A DNA stretch of 64,000 nucleotides from positions 234,077 to 298,076 of the forward strand of contig VYZB01000095.1 in assembly GCA_013397455.1 (NCBI GenBank), in the 5' to 3' direction. Below the pieces are notes generated by a model. That model did not search any database, was not told the origin of the DNA, and saw nothing but the letters and a program-made list of their open reading frames with translations. Below, piece by piece: positions 28,101 to 37,267 of this stretch (position 1 is the stretch's first letter; the number at the start of each line of letters is the position of its first letter). Origin of the DNA: Crotophaga sulcirostris (Eukaryota > Chordata > Aves > Cuculiformes > Crotophagidae). Both the position numbers and the translations under genes were made by a program.

Positions 28101-31100
28101 TCGACTTTCCCTTTTATCTTGTGAAGAAGGAGGCCAGAACAAAGAGAGACTTAAAGCACAGCTGCAAGACACAGCCACAGACAGAATTTTTATGAATCTT
28201 ATTCCAGGTCAGAGCTATGCATTACGAAACTCCAGCGCACCTTGTGAGCGACCTACATTGCGGGACTGAAACCCACTAACCTACAGAACAACCCAAAATC
28301 CCACGAAATATGTTAGTGGGTTTCCTCGTAAGAAGAATTACACAGACAAGGAGAGATGCACATAAAGGACAAGCAGAATGCATCCTTGTCTAACACAGGA
28401 GCACGCTGCAACTGTATCTCTTGTCCTGCTGCCATGTTCCTGCAAGCCAGCAGGACTCCCCAGAAGTGTCATGAACTTCTGCACTTCTCACCGAGGGACC
28501 CTCGAAGGAGCTGTCTGCTTGTTCAAGCCCAATAGAGCAGGAAAAGGAGCATCACGGAAGCAAGGAACTGTGAGCCTACCAACAGCACAGCTGTTTAATT
28601 CACCTTGCGAACTTCTGAGTGGGTCTCACAGCAGCCAGAGTACAAGTGAGATCAGATTCACCATCAGCCTGGAGTTATGGAAGGGCTATCTAGGCTACAG
28701 CACAAAAGCTGCATGTGGCCCGCTAAAAGAATCCATCCTGCCCACAGAACATTACCTGCCAGCCTTCGTTTCTTGTTGCCTTGGGTCCCACATGCTGCTT
28801 TCAGGGACCAACAGTTCAGCCAATACAGAACCCCACAGACTACAAGCTGCTGGGGAACATTAACAGGCAGCACAGGACAGGCTGACAAGATCCTGCTGGA
28901 GCTGAGAGCATCCACAGAGAACCGTGCCTTGCATCCACCACCTCCCTCCTCTCAGTTATTGCTCTGGTCAACACTGCATGAACACTTTCCTATTTCCAGT
29001 TCATACAAGGTTTCACTTATTAGATGAACCCACATCAGTGTGCAAATACACAGGCCAACCCTACAAATGCAGCAGCCCCCCTACAGTCAGCTGTCGGGAA
29101 CATGAAACAATCGGGGCAATTAAGAAAGGCACGCAGAGAAAGTTGCTCAGCATTCCTCTGCCTACCAGTTCCCCACGAGGACCTGCCAAGAGCAAGGGCC
29201 AGTATTCCAGTGGATGCAATGTCTGTTTACAGCAGTAAAAGCTATGTGCCCTCTCCTCCTACACACACACTTTGATTTACATTCCCATGTCCCAAAAAAG
29301 CCGTCTATGGTGGAAGGAAGAAATGAACATCCACGCTGTTTATTATCAGTGATATGAATAACATACTCAGTGTCAGTTTACCAATTAGGTCTTTACACAG
29401 TCTCCAACAGAAGTCAGAGATAGATCTTTAAACCTCACCATCCACAAACGTTTAACCTAAACAGGTAATCCACAGAAACACTGTAACACACACACCTCAT
29501 CCACACTAAAGATCTTACTATATGAAGCCGCCTTTTCCCCTAACAAAAGGGCACCACAACAGGTATAGCTATTAGTCCTTAATAGGATCCTATCCAAGTG
29601 GTAGGAGCAAAGCGAGTCACAGAAGCCACCGCAGTACCTGTGGTGTTTGTCACCTACAACATTTCAGGCACCCAAATTTAGCAACCATAGTGAAGGGGGA
29701 TTGCCAAGGTGCTGCACATCAATACTGAGGATGCTCCCTGCTGAGAATGATTTCCCAGAGGAGCTGAGCCCCAAGAGAAATCCTGGGGTGATGGTAATGA
29801 GATCATTAACATCAAAGCCAAACATCAGCAAAGAGCAAATCAGGACACAACTCCAACTTCTTTCAAACAGCTGAAGTACAAGACACAGATCTTATGCCCG
29901 CATTACACTTGCACCAGGATGACGGATAGTAATTGATCTGAGGTTGAATAGCTTCATCTGCTCAGGTGAAGTCTCACAGACTAACTCTATGCCAGTTAAA
30001 AAAAATAAGTGTAGCATGAATCTGTAACAGCAGTCAGTTTATAACAGATCAATACTTCAAGTCAAGTGGCTGAGGCACCTGGGGTCCAGCAATAGAAGTC
30101 ATGATCTCAAACTTAGCACATTGTCAAACCACAGCGCAGAATTTGGGGCTTGCTGCAAACCATCAGCATTGTCTACTTGTGAAATACTAAGTTTGTGAAG
30201 GGCTTCTGTCCACAGCTGCCATGCCCTGGTGGGTTCGCCAGACCTTGCAGAAGTACTCCTCACCTACAGATTCAGAAAATAACAGCTACTTACTTACAGA
30301 CAATGCTCATAAACAAGATATGAGGCAACAGAGGTCTCAGGAACTCCTTGCACGCAGGAGAACATTTTGCAAATAGGTATCATTCATTCCAGAACTCAGA
30401 ACAGCCTAGGCAGAACTACATTGTTCCTATCCATTATCAAAATAGCAGTCCTGGAGGGGACACATCCTCTGGATCTGGATGGTCCCACAGAGTGCTGGTA
30501 CAACTCCAGGCTCACAGAGACCATGCTTTGATCCGCCTGATCCAACTGCTATTTAACTTCAACAAAAAACAGAGATGATTTAACCATAGATCTAAATGGC
30601 TAATCAGTAAAACAAATATTCCAGACAAAAGGCACCAATGTCCCTTCCACAACAGCTTTTTCCAGATGAGTCACATACTCAATTTATACAGAAGATAACC
30701 CACTTAAAGGCCAGCTATGATGCTAAATAAAACCTACCTTAATGCAGGTGAAAGCTTTTTAACTTGAAAAAAGTGAATGAAACCACTTTGCTTCTAACCT
30801 ACGCCACAGCTACACACCAATGCAAGCATTTTTAGGGGTACAGTCCTGCAAATAGATGGTAAATAAGTAGAGCATGGAGTAGTTGTACGGAGGTCAGGAT
30901 CATGAGCCCAACTCCTCATTCCACGAATAGCAGGACTATCTGGTGTCTATTCTGGTCAGCCCAGCCTGGATGCAGAACAAGAGAATACTTTTCAATGGTG
31001 ACATGGGCAGTACTTTACATCTTCCAAGGTGCTAGCTTAGATCCCGCCAGCAAGCAAAGAAATTTTTTGGAGAACAGAAATGCTTACAAAGTGCATGTCT

Positions 31101-34100
31101 TGTAGAGGACATACACACTACAAATTGTTAATTTTGTACTAGAAAGTCCCATTGCTTTCTTAATTTGCATGTCAAGCATCCAGCTGTTGCTCTTGCACCT
31201 TCCACTAACTTTTTTAGTCCATTTCTCTGTAACCAAGGCACATTCACGACAGAGGATGTGAAATTCGGACACAGAAAGCACTCATCCTAAAGTCAGAGAA
31301 AAATTAACATCAGAGAAACTCCATCGCCTCGCACTGTTTGCCTGTTCATCCAAAACTAAAGATTCAGATAATAATAACGTCCCCTGTGAAATCAGAAGAG
31401 GAGAACATTCTCCTTCACAATGATGTCTGAAAGTAAATTCACATGCAAACACTCTGAGCAGTCATGTCTGGGAGGACAGAGGAGGCTACAAGAAAATGTG
31501 TTCAGGAACACAACACACGGAAACTATCAGAGAACCAAAGGGGAAGAGGGGTGAGAATACCATTAGGAAAAACAAATGGACACAGGGAGCCATCATCTAC
31601 CCTCAAACTGGAGCACACAGCTACACACAATGGGAAATACAAGGCTAAATTCTGCCCTCACATTCCTAGGAAATCCAAAGAAAACTTTCCTTCCACATGA
31701 AGTAATGGATATTGGAAGGGAATGCATGCCTGTAAAGCAAACTTCCCAGCAGAAGTTTTAATTCAAGCCTTCTCCTGTGTGCAAGAGCTGGTGGGGCTAC
31801 ACCAGTGCAAACCTCTGAAGAGCCACAGGACACGGGCAGATGTGGTGGCCAGCACAAGTTCTCTGCGCCGTTACATCAATACAAAAAAGTATCATACACC
31901 TCAGCAAATGCATTACCACTGCTCACTCTCAAAGGCAGCCAGTTAAGGCATCCTCTCACCCAATTGAACATAGCTTATGTCCATGATCCTCACAGAAGGA
32001 AAACCATATAAAAACTCAACATATTTGCCTAAATAGAGCATAATAAAGTTTAACCATAAAATTGCAAGCATAAAGTTGAGGAAGGGGAGTTAGTGACATA
32101 GTGTAACAAACCCAGAATTCAAGTACTACAGGTTTAATGTAATCTTTGCACAACAATTCCCAACCCTCTTGAGATGGATTTGACCTCATTTTTATTTAAC
32201 AGTGCAACTGAAATATTTATAAACAGCCCCTTGAAAAAGCATTCAGGTGCAATTTAACTGTTTAGTATCTACAGTTACTTTGACTTGGCAGGTTAACTCT
32301 AAAACTCAGAGTGTCTGAAGCTCCTTTTGTGAGATCCTAGGGAAAGGGGACAGTTGGATCTGAGAAAGTGCAATTTCTAACTGCTGCTAGCCACCCCTCT
32401 CACACAACAACCGATTATATCGAGTCTGAAAAACATACACCCAGGGAGAAGTGGCCAACGTCCTAACTAGTTCTCAAATCAGAGAATATTTACCAGCCAA
32501 AGTAAAATAACAATTTCTACAGCAAATAACTGGCTTCACAGTGGAGAGGGGGAAAGTAGGTCATACCAGATCTCAGTAGAAAAACAGGGAATGTTGTAAT
32601 TGCACACAATAATTTGACGAAAAACAGTCACCTCACCACATCTATGATGTCTGCCTTTCACTACTTTGAGTTTTAAAAAAACTGAGTTTGATAAATTTCC
32701 AATAAGTGTTACTGAAGTAAGCCTTAATGAAGCAAGGCAGTTTTAAATGTGGAAAAGTGTCATCAACTTGTCAAACTGCAACTTAACAGTCAAGCTCATC
32801 AGACACCTTATATTTCAAGTAATAAATTATCAATCATAACTCGTAAGTATCTTTACATCAGACATTTATTTAAAAAATTCTGAAGAATTTCCCCGGCATG
32901 GACTCGTACGTCACATACTGTAACACTCAAAGCAATACCACAACAAAGCCCTCTGACCTCCCAGGTCTTCCCAACATACGACGCTCACTCACAACATTCA
33001 ATCACTCCTGCTTTCAGTTATATTTATTCATAAGTGACATAAATATGCAAGAAGACATGATGGTCCATTGAATATTTTAAATACTTTCTCAAATTCTACA
33101 AACAAAAGCAATTTAAAAAGCAGAAAAAATGAATAGAAAGCTGATGAATTAAATGAATTAAAATTAAAAGCTATTCATAAGGGTCCATTAAGAGCTAAAC
33201 AGAAGTACAATGTTCTAGACCCAAGGATCACATCTGCAAGTAAGGCTACAGTTCTTAACCCGAAATCATCAACTGCTATCCCTCTCCAAGCCCTTCTAAA
33301 AGCCAAAACACCCTACTGCCTCAAACAAACAGTTTGAAAATTATGATTAGAAAAAAAAAAAGTAAGGGCATGCAAGAGAAAGCTGCTTCTCTCAAAATGA
33401 ACATCAGCACAGTGGCCAAGTGAAATGTTCAAGTCTGGTAAAAGATACAACCCATATGGGCTCCTACATCTCATTAAGGCTCTCCTCTCTACAAACACCC
33501 ATGCACATGCTTGATGTGACGCTGAGAGAACTTGCGGTGACTACAAGGCTACGCACTGTAGTAGCACAGTGAAATATCAGCCAACGGCAGGACCAACATG
33601 TTTCACCTGAGCCAATGGGGAAGCCAAGGAAACAGAAGCCCACAGAAATCAAGCAAGCTGTGAAGGTTTAGTTGCATGGCAAAACAAGATTGTACAAAAT
33701 GAGTGAAGCATCAGTTCTAGGTGCATACAGAACACTACTGACCCGAAAGCCTGCCCCTACTCAATGCTATAACTATGCCATTTAAAACTGTTTTTTAAGT
33801 TTAACACCTCTGTATATCTTGTAAAAAGCACGGGGATACTTTTAACCCCTGTAAACTGTACAACACAGGGCGAAAAACTACAGCACTCTGCAGCTGTAAC
33901 TCAGAGTTTCAGTGGCTCAAAAGCATGCTCCCCATTAAAAATGTAGGCACTTCACATTGTTTAAAGCACAGCATGAACAATAACCAACCGAACATGCTTT
34001 CACCTCCTTTGTCAATCAAGTCAAGACAGCCAAGTCGTGCAAACAGCCTGCTGATGAGAGCATCTCAATACACATTCTAAGGAAAACGATGCCTTTCACA

Positions 34101-34308
34101 ATAGAAATCTTACAGACTACTTCCTTGGCAGAGCAGAGCAACAGGAACTCAAATTTGGAAAGTACAATATGAACAAAGTCAGAAGTCAACATGGTAGAAC
34201 AATTCAGGAAAAGAAAGAAAAATCAGAGCACCACATGCCTGTTTCAGAACCAACGGATATTTCCAGGATAAACTTTCTGAACTCACTTAGTGGGAGAGTG
34301 TAAGTTTT

Positions 34309-34346
34309 GGGGTTTTTTGGGTTGTTTTTTTTTTGGGGGGTGGAGG
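34309..34346. repeat. T/G homopolymer-rich tract in intron 2
   Basis: Alternating runs of G and T (GGGG, TTTTTT, GGG, ten T, six G) about 0.6 kb from exon 2. Simple low-complexity DNA that is likely unstable in length. Confidence 0.75.
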
Positions 34347-34983
34347 GGAGACTAAATTAACTACTGCACATCAGCTTCACCATCTCATAAAGACTTCCAC
34401 AGAGTACTCAGCGTTAAGGCAATCAGAGAGACCTGACAGCTAAAGCTTTCAGAAATCTGCACCATTCCTACACTGAGCACAAAGCCGATTCCTTTCAGAT
34501 GACAACAGACACCAGGAGATCAACATCTCAAGAAGGGAGTTGTTGTTCTCATGGCATCTTTAGCTTCAGCCATTTCCCTTCTTGCTTCCTAATCCTCCTC
34601 AACCGTTTCTACTCCTGTAGAAAACGCAGGTAAATCTCCATCCGAAACACAGAAAACTACCTGCCCCAAACCAGAGTCAGAACGTTTCTGTGTGCCTGCG
34701 GATCTCCAAGAGGTCTTCCGTACATCAGCAACAAAAAAAGCACCAAGCAACAAAAAGATTCAGGTCACTGCCACATCCACAAAACATGTCTTCCAGCTCT
34801 AATTAAGTGCTTGAAAGAGAATTTTTGAAATCCACAAGCTTCTGAACAGGGACAGAAGGGACTGCATAGTGGGGAAGGGGGTGCAACCAGTCGATATTCA
34901 GGCAACAGCAGGAAAAAAAAAAAATCAACAAGTCGGCGCAGCCCAGCGCGGAGCGAAAGCCGCGTCGAGAGCCGCGGACGTAC

Positions 34984-35109
34984 CTGGTGGAGGTGCCTTT
35001 CCTGACATCGCAGATGCTGCATTTGAAGGCTTCGGCGCTGTTCCTGAAGGTGCACACGCTACAATCCCAAAAGCCTTCGTCGGCTGCAGGTTTGGCTTGC
35101 CTTTTTGGC
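34984..35109 (-). CDS. RYBP: RYBP coding exon 2: RanBP2/NZF zinc finger
   Basis: This exon encodes residues 12-53, [12 protein letters not shown] followed by the zinc finger. The finger reads W25-x-C27-x2-C30, then N34, C41 and C44, which is the full RanBP2-type pattern with all four zinc-binding cysteines intact. The T31-F32 pair after the second cysteine is the dipeptide that NZF fingers use to bind ubiquitin. In RYBP this finger recognises mono-ubiquitinated histone H2A and supports spreading of H2AK119 ubiquitination by variant PRC1 (family knowledge). The residues FWDCSVC, FKCSIC and PAADEG match RYBP rather than YAF2. The exon is 126 bases (42 codons), phase 2 at both ends. The acceptor is CAAG before G-CCA-AAA, and the donor is AG then GTACGT. 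The upstream intron end is an exceptionally long pyrimidine tract. Confidence 0.98.
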
Positions 35110-35137
35110 CTTGAGGAGGGGGAGGGAGAGGGGAATG

Positions 35138-35161
35138 GTGTGTGAGTGTGTGTACGTGTGT
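35138..35161. repeat. Short GT/CA microsatellite
   Basis: Imperfect GT dinucleotide run on the plus strand, interrupted by GA and AC, between the CT-rich bases near exon 2 and the GGA-rich tract. Confidence 0.75.
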
Positions 35162-35222
35162 GTTTGGGGAGGAGGAGGGAGGCGGCGGGAGGAGGAGGAG
35201 GAGGGAGGGGAGGAGGAGAGAA
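35162..35222. repeat. GGA-rich purine tract (pyrimidine tract of exon 2 acceptor)
   Basis: The plus strand is almost pure purine with GGAGG and GGGAGG words. On the RYBP sense strand this is an approximately 60-base CCT/TCC tract. With the CT-rich bases at 35114-35135 it flanks a short GT/CA run and leads into the exon 2 acceptor. It may serve as an extended polypyrimidine tract. The G-rich antisense strand could fold as a G-quadruplex. Confidence 0.8.
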
Positions 35223-35340
35223 AGAAAACACACACATGAGAAACCATGTTGCAGAGCCCCGGACCCAGCGCCGGCTCCAACCCCGCTCCCCCCGCGCCCG
35301 GGAGCAGCCGGCGGGCACCGACCGCGGCCTGAGCGCTGCG

Positions 35341-35745
35341 GAGCCGGGCCGAGCCCAGCCCAACCAATCCGGGCCGGGCCCAGCGAGCTAAACCCAACCG
35401 GGCCGGGTCGAGCTAAGCCCTACTGAGCTGGGCCGGGCTAAGCCGAGCCGACCTCAACGGAGCCGGGCCGAGCCCAACCGAGCTGAGCCCAATCGGACCG
35501 GGCCGAACCAAACCAAGCCCAGCCCAGCCGAGCCGGGCCGCGTCAAGCCCAACTGAGCTGAGCCCAAACGGGCCGGACCGGGCTGACCTTAACCTGGCCG
35601 AGCCGAGCTGAGCCCAACCGAGCTGCGATGAGGCAAACGGGCCGAGCTGAGCCGAGCCGGGCCGGGATAAGGCAAGCGGGCCGAGCCGAGCCGAGTCGGG
35701 CTGAACTGAGCCCAACCGGGCCGGGCCGAGCCCAGCCGAGCCGAG
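35341..35745. repeat. Pentamer-based GC-rich minisatellite in RYBP intron 1
   Basis: About 405 bases are built from variants of five-base words such as GAGCC, GGGCC, GAACC and GCTGA, often combined in 10- to 15-base units (for example GAGCCGAGCCGGGCC). The plus strand is nearly free of T, and the minus (sense RNA) strand nearly free of A. A period of five leaves all frames cycling through five codons, which explains the long open frames rich in A, R, G, S and L on the minus strand. The RNA strand has many GG and GGG runs. Confidence 0.88.
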
Positions 35746-35971
35746 TCTCCCTCGGCGCCCCCCCCGCCGCCCCCGGCGGGAGGGTGGGAGAGTTTGCGGG
35801 CTGGGAGGCGCGTTCCCTCCTCCACCTTGTTAAACCTCCCTTTGTCTGGGAGCAGCGAGTGCGCGGAGCGGCGCCGCGAGCGAGCGGAGCCGCCATGGCC
35901 GCTCCGGCCCCAGCGCAGCCCCTGGCACCGGGCGCGGAGGCACCGGCGCTGCTCCTCGCGCTGCCCTTCCA

Positions 35972-36158
35972 CGCTCCCTCCATCTTAGCAGCCTCCCTCG
36001 CTCCCTCCCCCCGGCGGCACCTGGCGGGGCGGGCTCACCGCCCCCTCCCCGCGCTCCCTCCATCTTAGGCACCCCTCGCCGCCGCCCCTTCCCCGCCGGA
36101 GCGCTCGCACCGGGCCTGCCCAGCGCCGTCCCCGCCCGCCGCGCTCCCTCCATCTTAG
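35972..36158 (-). promoter_or_regulatory. RYBP: Three copies of a YY1-like motif in RYBP intron 1
   Basis: The 17-base word CTAAGATGGAGGGAGCG, read on the RYBP sense strand, occurs at 35972-35988, 36052-36068 and 36142-36158, without a mismatch. The copies are 80 and 90 bases apart and begin 36 bases past the exon 1 donor. AAGATGG is the left part of the YY1 consensus AAGATGGCGGC; here GCGGC is replaced by AGGGAG. A strict core (ATGGCGGC, sense) also lies at 35889-35896. YY1 sites near promoters usually sit just downstream of the start site in sense orientation, as here. The flanks are weakly similar, so the copies may descend from an 80-90-bp tandem duplication. Confidence 0.55.
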
Positions 36159-36193
36159 AAGCCTCTCGACGCGGCCCCCGCGCCCCCGCTCAC

Positions 36194-36225
36194 CTGGTCG
36201 GGCTCTTCTTGTCGCCCATGACCAT
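36194..36225 (-). CDS. RYBP: RYBP coding exon 1 (start codon to first donor)
   Basis: This is the first coding exon of RYBP, a nuclear adaptor of variant Polycomb repressive complex 1 (PRC1). It reads MVMGDKKSPT plus two bases (AG) of a split arginine codon, then a consensus donor GTGAGC. The sequence GDKKSPTR is the shared N-terminus of RYBP and its paralogue YAF2. There are two in-frame ATGs. The first (36223-36225) has a weak context with T at -3. The second (36217-36219) has G at -3 and G at +4, and gives the MGDKK start used by YAF2. I chose the first because vertebrate RYBP is annotated with the two extra residues, but initiation at the second is plausible. The exon is 32 bases, so the intron phase is 2. 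It lies inside the CpG island, downstream of the CCAAT/GC-box repeats. Confidence 0.96.
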
Positions 36226-36421
36226 GGATCGGGGCCGCCCCTGCCCTGCGCACAAAGAAAGAGGCGAGGGGGAGGGGAGGGCGACGGGGCTGCCTCCGTG
36301 CAGCGGGATCGGGCTGCTCCTCACCCCCGCGCCGCCGCTCCTGCCGCTGCCAGGCTCCGCTCCAGACGAGCAGCACAGCGCAGCCCGGCGCCCTCCCTCC
36401 TCCTCCTCCGCCTCCTCCTCC
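36226..36421 (-). promoter_or_regulatory. RYBP: Inferred RYBP 5' UTR and transcription start zone
   Basis: The stretch between the ATG and the CCAAT/GC units is GC-rich with no TATA box or stop codon in the RYBP frame. A strong acceptor-like sequence (CTCTTTCTTTGTGCGCAG, sense) ends at 36246, 20 bases before the ATG, so a further 5' noncoding exon is possible. The exact start site cannot be read from sequence. Confidence 0.5.
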
Positions 36422-36517
36422 CCGCCAGCCGCGGCCAATGGGGGCGGAGCTCCCCGCCAGCCGCGGCCAATGGGGGCGGAGCTCCCCCCGCGCCGCCGCC
36501 AATGGGGGCGGAGCTCC
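36422..36517 (-). promoter_or_regulatory. RYBP: Three tandem 32-bp CCAAT + GC-box units (core promoter)
   Basis: Units at 36422-36453 and 36454-36485 are identical. The unit at 36486-36517 shares its last 20 bases exactly. Each carries GCCAATGGGGGCGGAGCTCC: a CCAAT box (NF-Y type) run directly into a GC box (Sp/KLF type), followed by the palindrome GGAGCTCC. The strict 32-bp spacing puts the sites three helical turns apart on the same DNA face. They lie about 200-300 bases upstream of the RYBP ATG, a usual place for a TATA-less promoter, so transcription probably starts between about 36260 and 36420. No TATA box was seen. Binding by NF-Y and Sp1 is inferred from the motif only. Confidence 0.75.
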
Positions 36518-36983
36518 GAGCCCCGGCGGGGAGCAGAGCGGGGGGTGCCCCCGCGCCACCGCCTCTCCCGCGGGTCCCTCCCCCACCCCCCACCCCCCCT
36601 CAAGCCGGGAGCTCCTCTGAGCCACCGCCCCCCCCACCTCGGCACAGGGCGGGCTCCTCTCGGCAGGCCGTGGCGGGTGGCCCGTTCCTCCTCGGAGGGC
36701 CCGTCGCCCGCCTGTGCCCGGGGGAGCGGGGCTGACCCCCGGCGGCGGGAGCCCGCGAGGGGCGAGTGCGGCCCCGTGCGGAGCCCGCTTTCCCTCGGGC
36801 ACGGGCTCCTGCGCCTTCCCGAGCACCCGGGCTGCTGCCGTCCTGAACTCTGTTTTGGGGCAGCTCAGCAGCACCCACAGAGCCGAAGGCGTTTCAGCAG
36901 CCTTCCAGGAGTGTTCCCATCGATCCCTCAGCGATCGATCAACGCCACCAAAAGCACGAGCTCTGGTTCTGCAAAACTCCCAA

Positions 36984-37085
36984 GGTGGCAAAAAGCGGCA
37001 TTTTCCAAAAAGTGGTGTTTCCCAAAAACCCGGCGTTTCTCAAAACCTGACATTTCCCAAAAAGAAGTGGCATTTCCCAAAAAAG
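36984..37085. repeat. About 17-bp-period TTTCCCAAAA minisatellite upstream of RYBP
   Basis: Five imperfect units share a core TTTYYCAAAA, with cores beginning near 37002, 37018, 37036, 37053 and 37073 and a G-rich spacer such as GTGGCA between them. The array lies at the upstream edge of the CpG island, about 0.8 kb from the start codon. It contributes lysine/phenylalanine repeats to open frames on both strands that I do not regard as genes. Confidence 0.8.
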
Positions 37086-37267
37086 CTGCAGCGCTTGGCC
37101 TTGCTCCCCCTGCCCCATGGAGCCTGCGGAAGCTGCGGCACAGCAGGCTGGATGGTGATGGGCCGAGGAGAAGGCCTTGCCATCTTTGCTGGGCCACTTT
37201 TCACACAGGGCCAGATCCTCAGCAGCTCCAGGAGGAGATGGGGGCCCAAATAGCTTGGGAGCGATAG

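Larger units (their letters stand above)
1354..34983 (-). other. RYBP: RYBP intron 2 (33.6 kb), no gene seen
   Basis: The intron runs from donor GTACGT (after exon 2) to acceptor TTGTAG (before exon 3). It is mostly AT-rich unique sequence. Open frames within it are short, lack recognisable domains and are not flanked by convincing splice sites. I found one avian CR1 fragment (19091-19237), simple A/T tracts, and stretches resembling conserved noncoding DNA near 18.42-18.6 kb and 21.84-22.15 kb. I saw no tRNA, snoRNA or retrocopy I could support. Confidence 0.8.
35110..36193 (-). other. RYBP: RYBP intron 1 (1.08 kb), GC- and repeat-rich
   Basis: This short first intron lies entirely inside the CpG island, bounded by donor GTGAGC and acceptor CAAG. 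From the donor side, in the sense direction, it holds three copies of a YY1-like motif, an extra strict YY1 core at 35889-35896, a 405-bp pentamer minisatellite, and a pyrimidine tract next to exon 2. Its open frames on both strands arise from the stop-poor repeat composition. Confidence 0.9.
34930..36880. promoter_or_regulatory. RYBP: CpG island spanning RYBP promoter, exons 1-2 and intron 1
   Basis: Base composition changes sharply here from AT-rich flanks to GC-rich sequence dense in CpG, starting just past the exon 2 donor and ending in the upstream flank near 36.9 kb. It covers exon 2, intron 1, exon 1, the inferred 5' UTR and the proximal promoter. Such islands mark broadly expressed promoters, in keeping with RYBP. 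Boundaries are judged by eye. Confidence 0.9.

Noticed and set aside
28378..28863. 161-codon plus-strand open frame in intron 2
   Set aside because: No recognised family and no convincing exon boundaries.
35413..35983. Long minus-strand open frames rich in S, A, R, G and L
   Set aside because: They are translations of the pentamer minisatellite, in which every frame is nearly stop-free.
965..36225. Assignment as YAF2 rather than RYBP
   Set aside because: The linker ([20 protein letters not shown]), the exon 4 segment and the finger residues (FWDCSVC, FKCSIC) match RYBP; YAF2 has a shorter, different linker.
36226..36645. N-terminal extension of RYBP in the exon 1 frame
   Set aside because: The frame is open, but it would translate the CCAAT/GC promoter units and has no counterpart in known RYBP or YAF2 proteins.
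36155..36991. 278-codon minus-strand open frame over exon 1
   Set aside because: It is in a different frame from RYBP exon 1 (reading it as PIHGHGRQEE) and is composed of promoter repeat sequence.
36209..37267. 352-codon plus-strand open frame across the RYBP promoter
   Set aside because: It is proline-, arginine- and serine-rich, runs through the CpG island, the 32-bp units and the 17-bp array, and has rival long frames on both strands. This is the expected effect of stop-poor GC-rich DNA.
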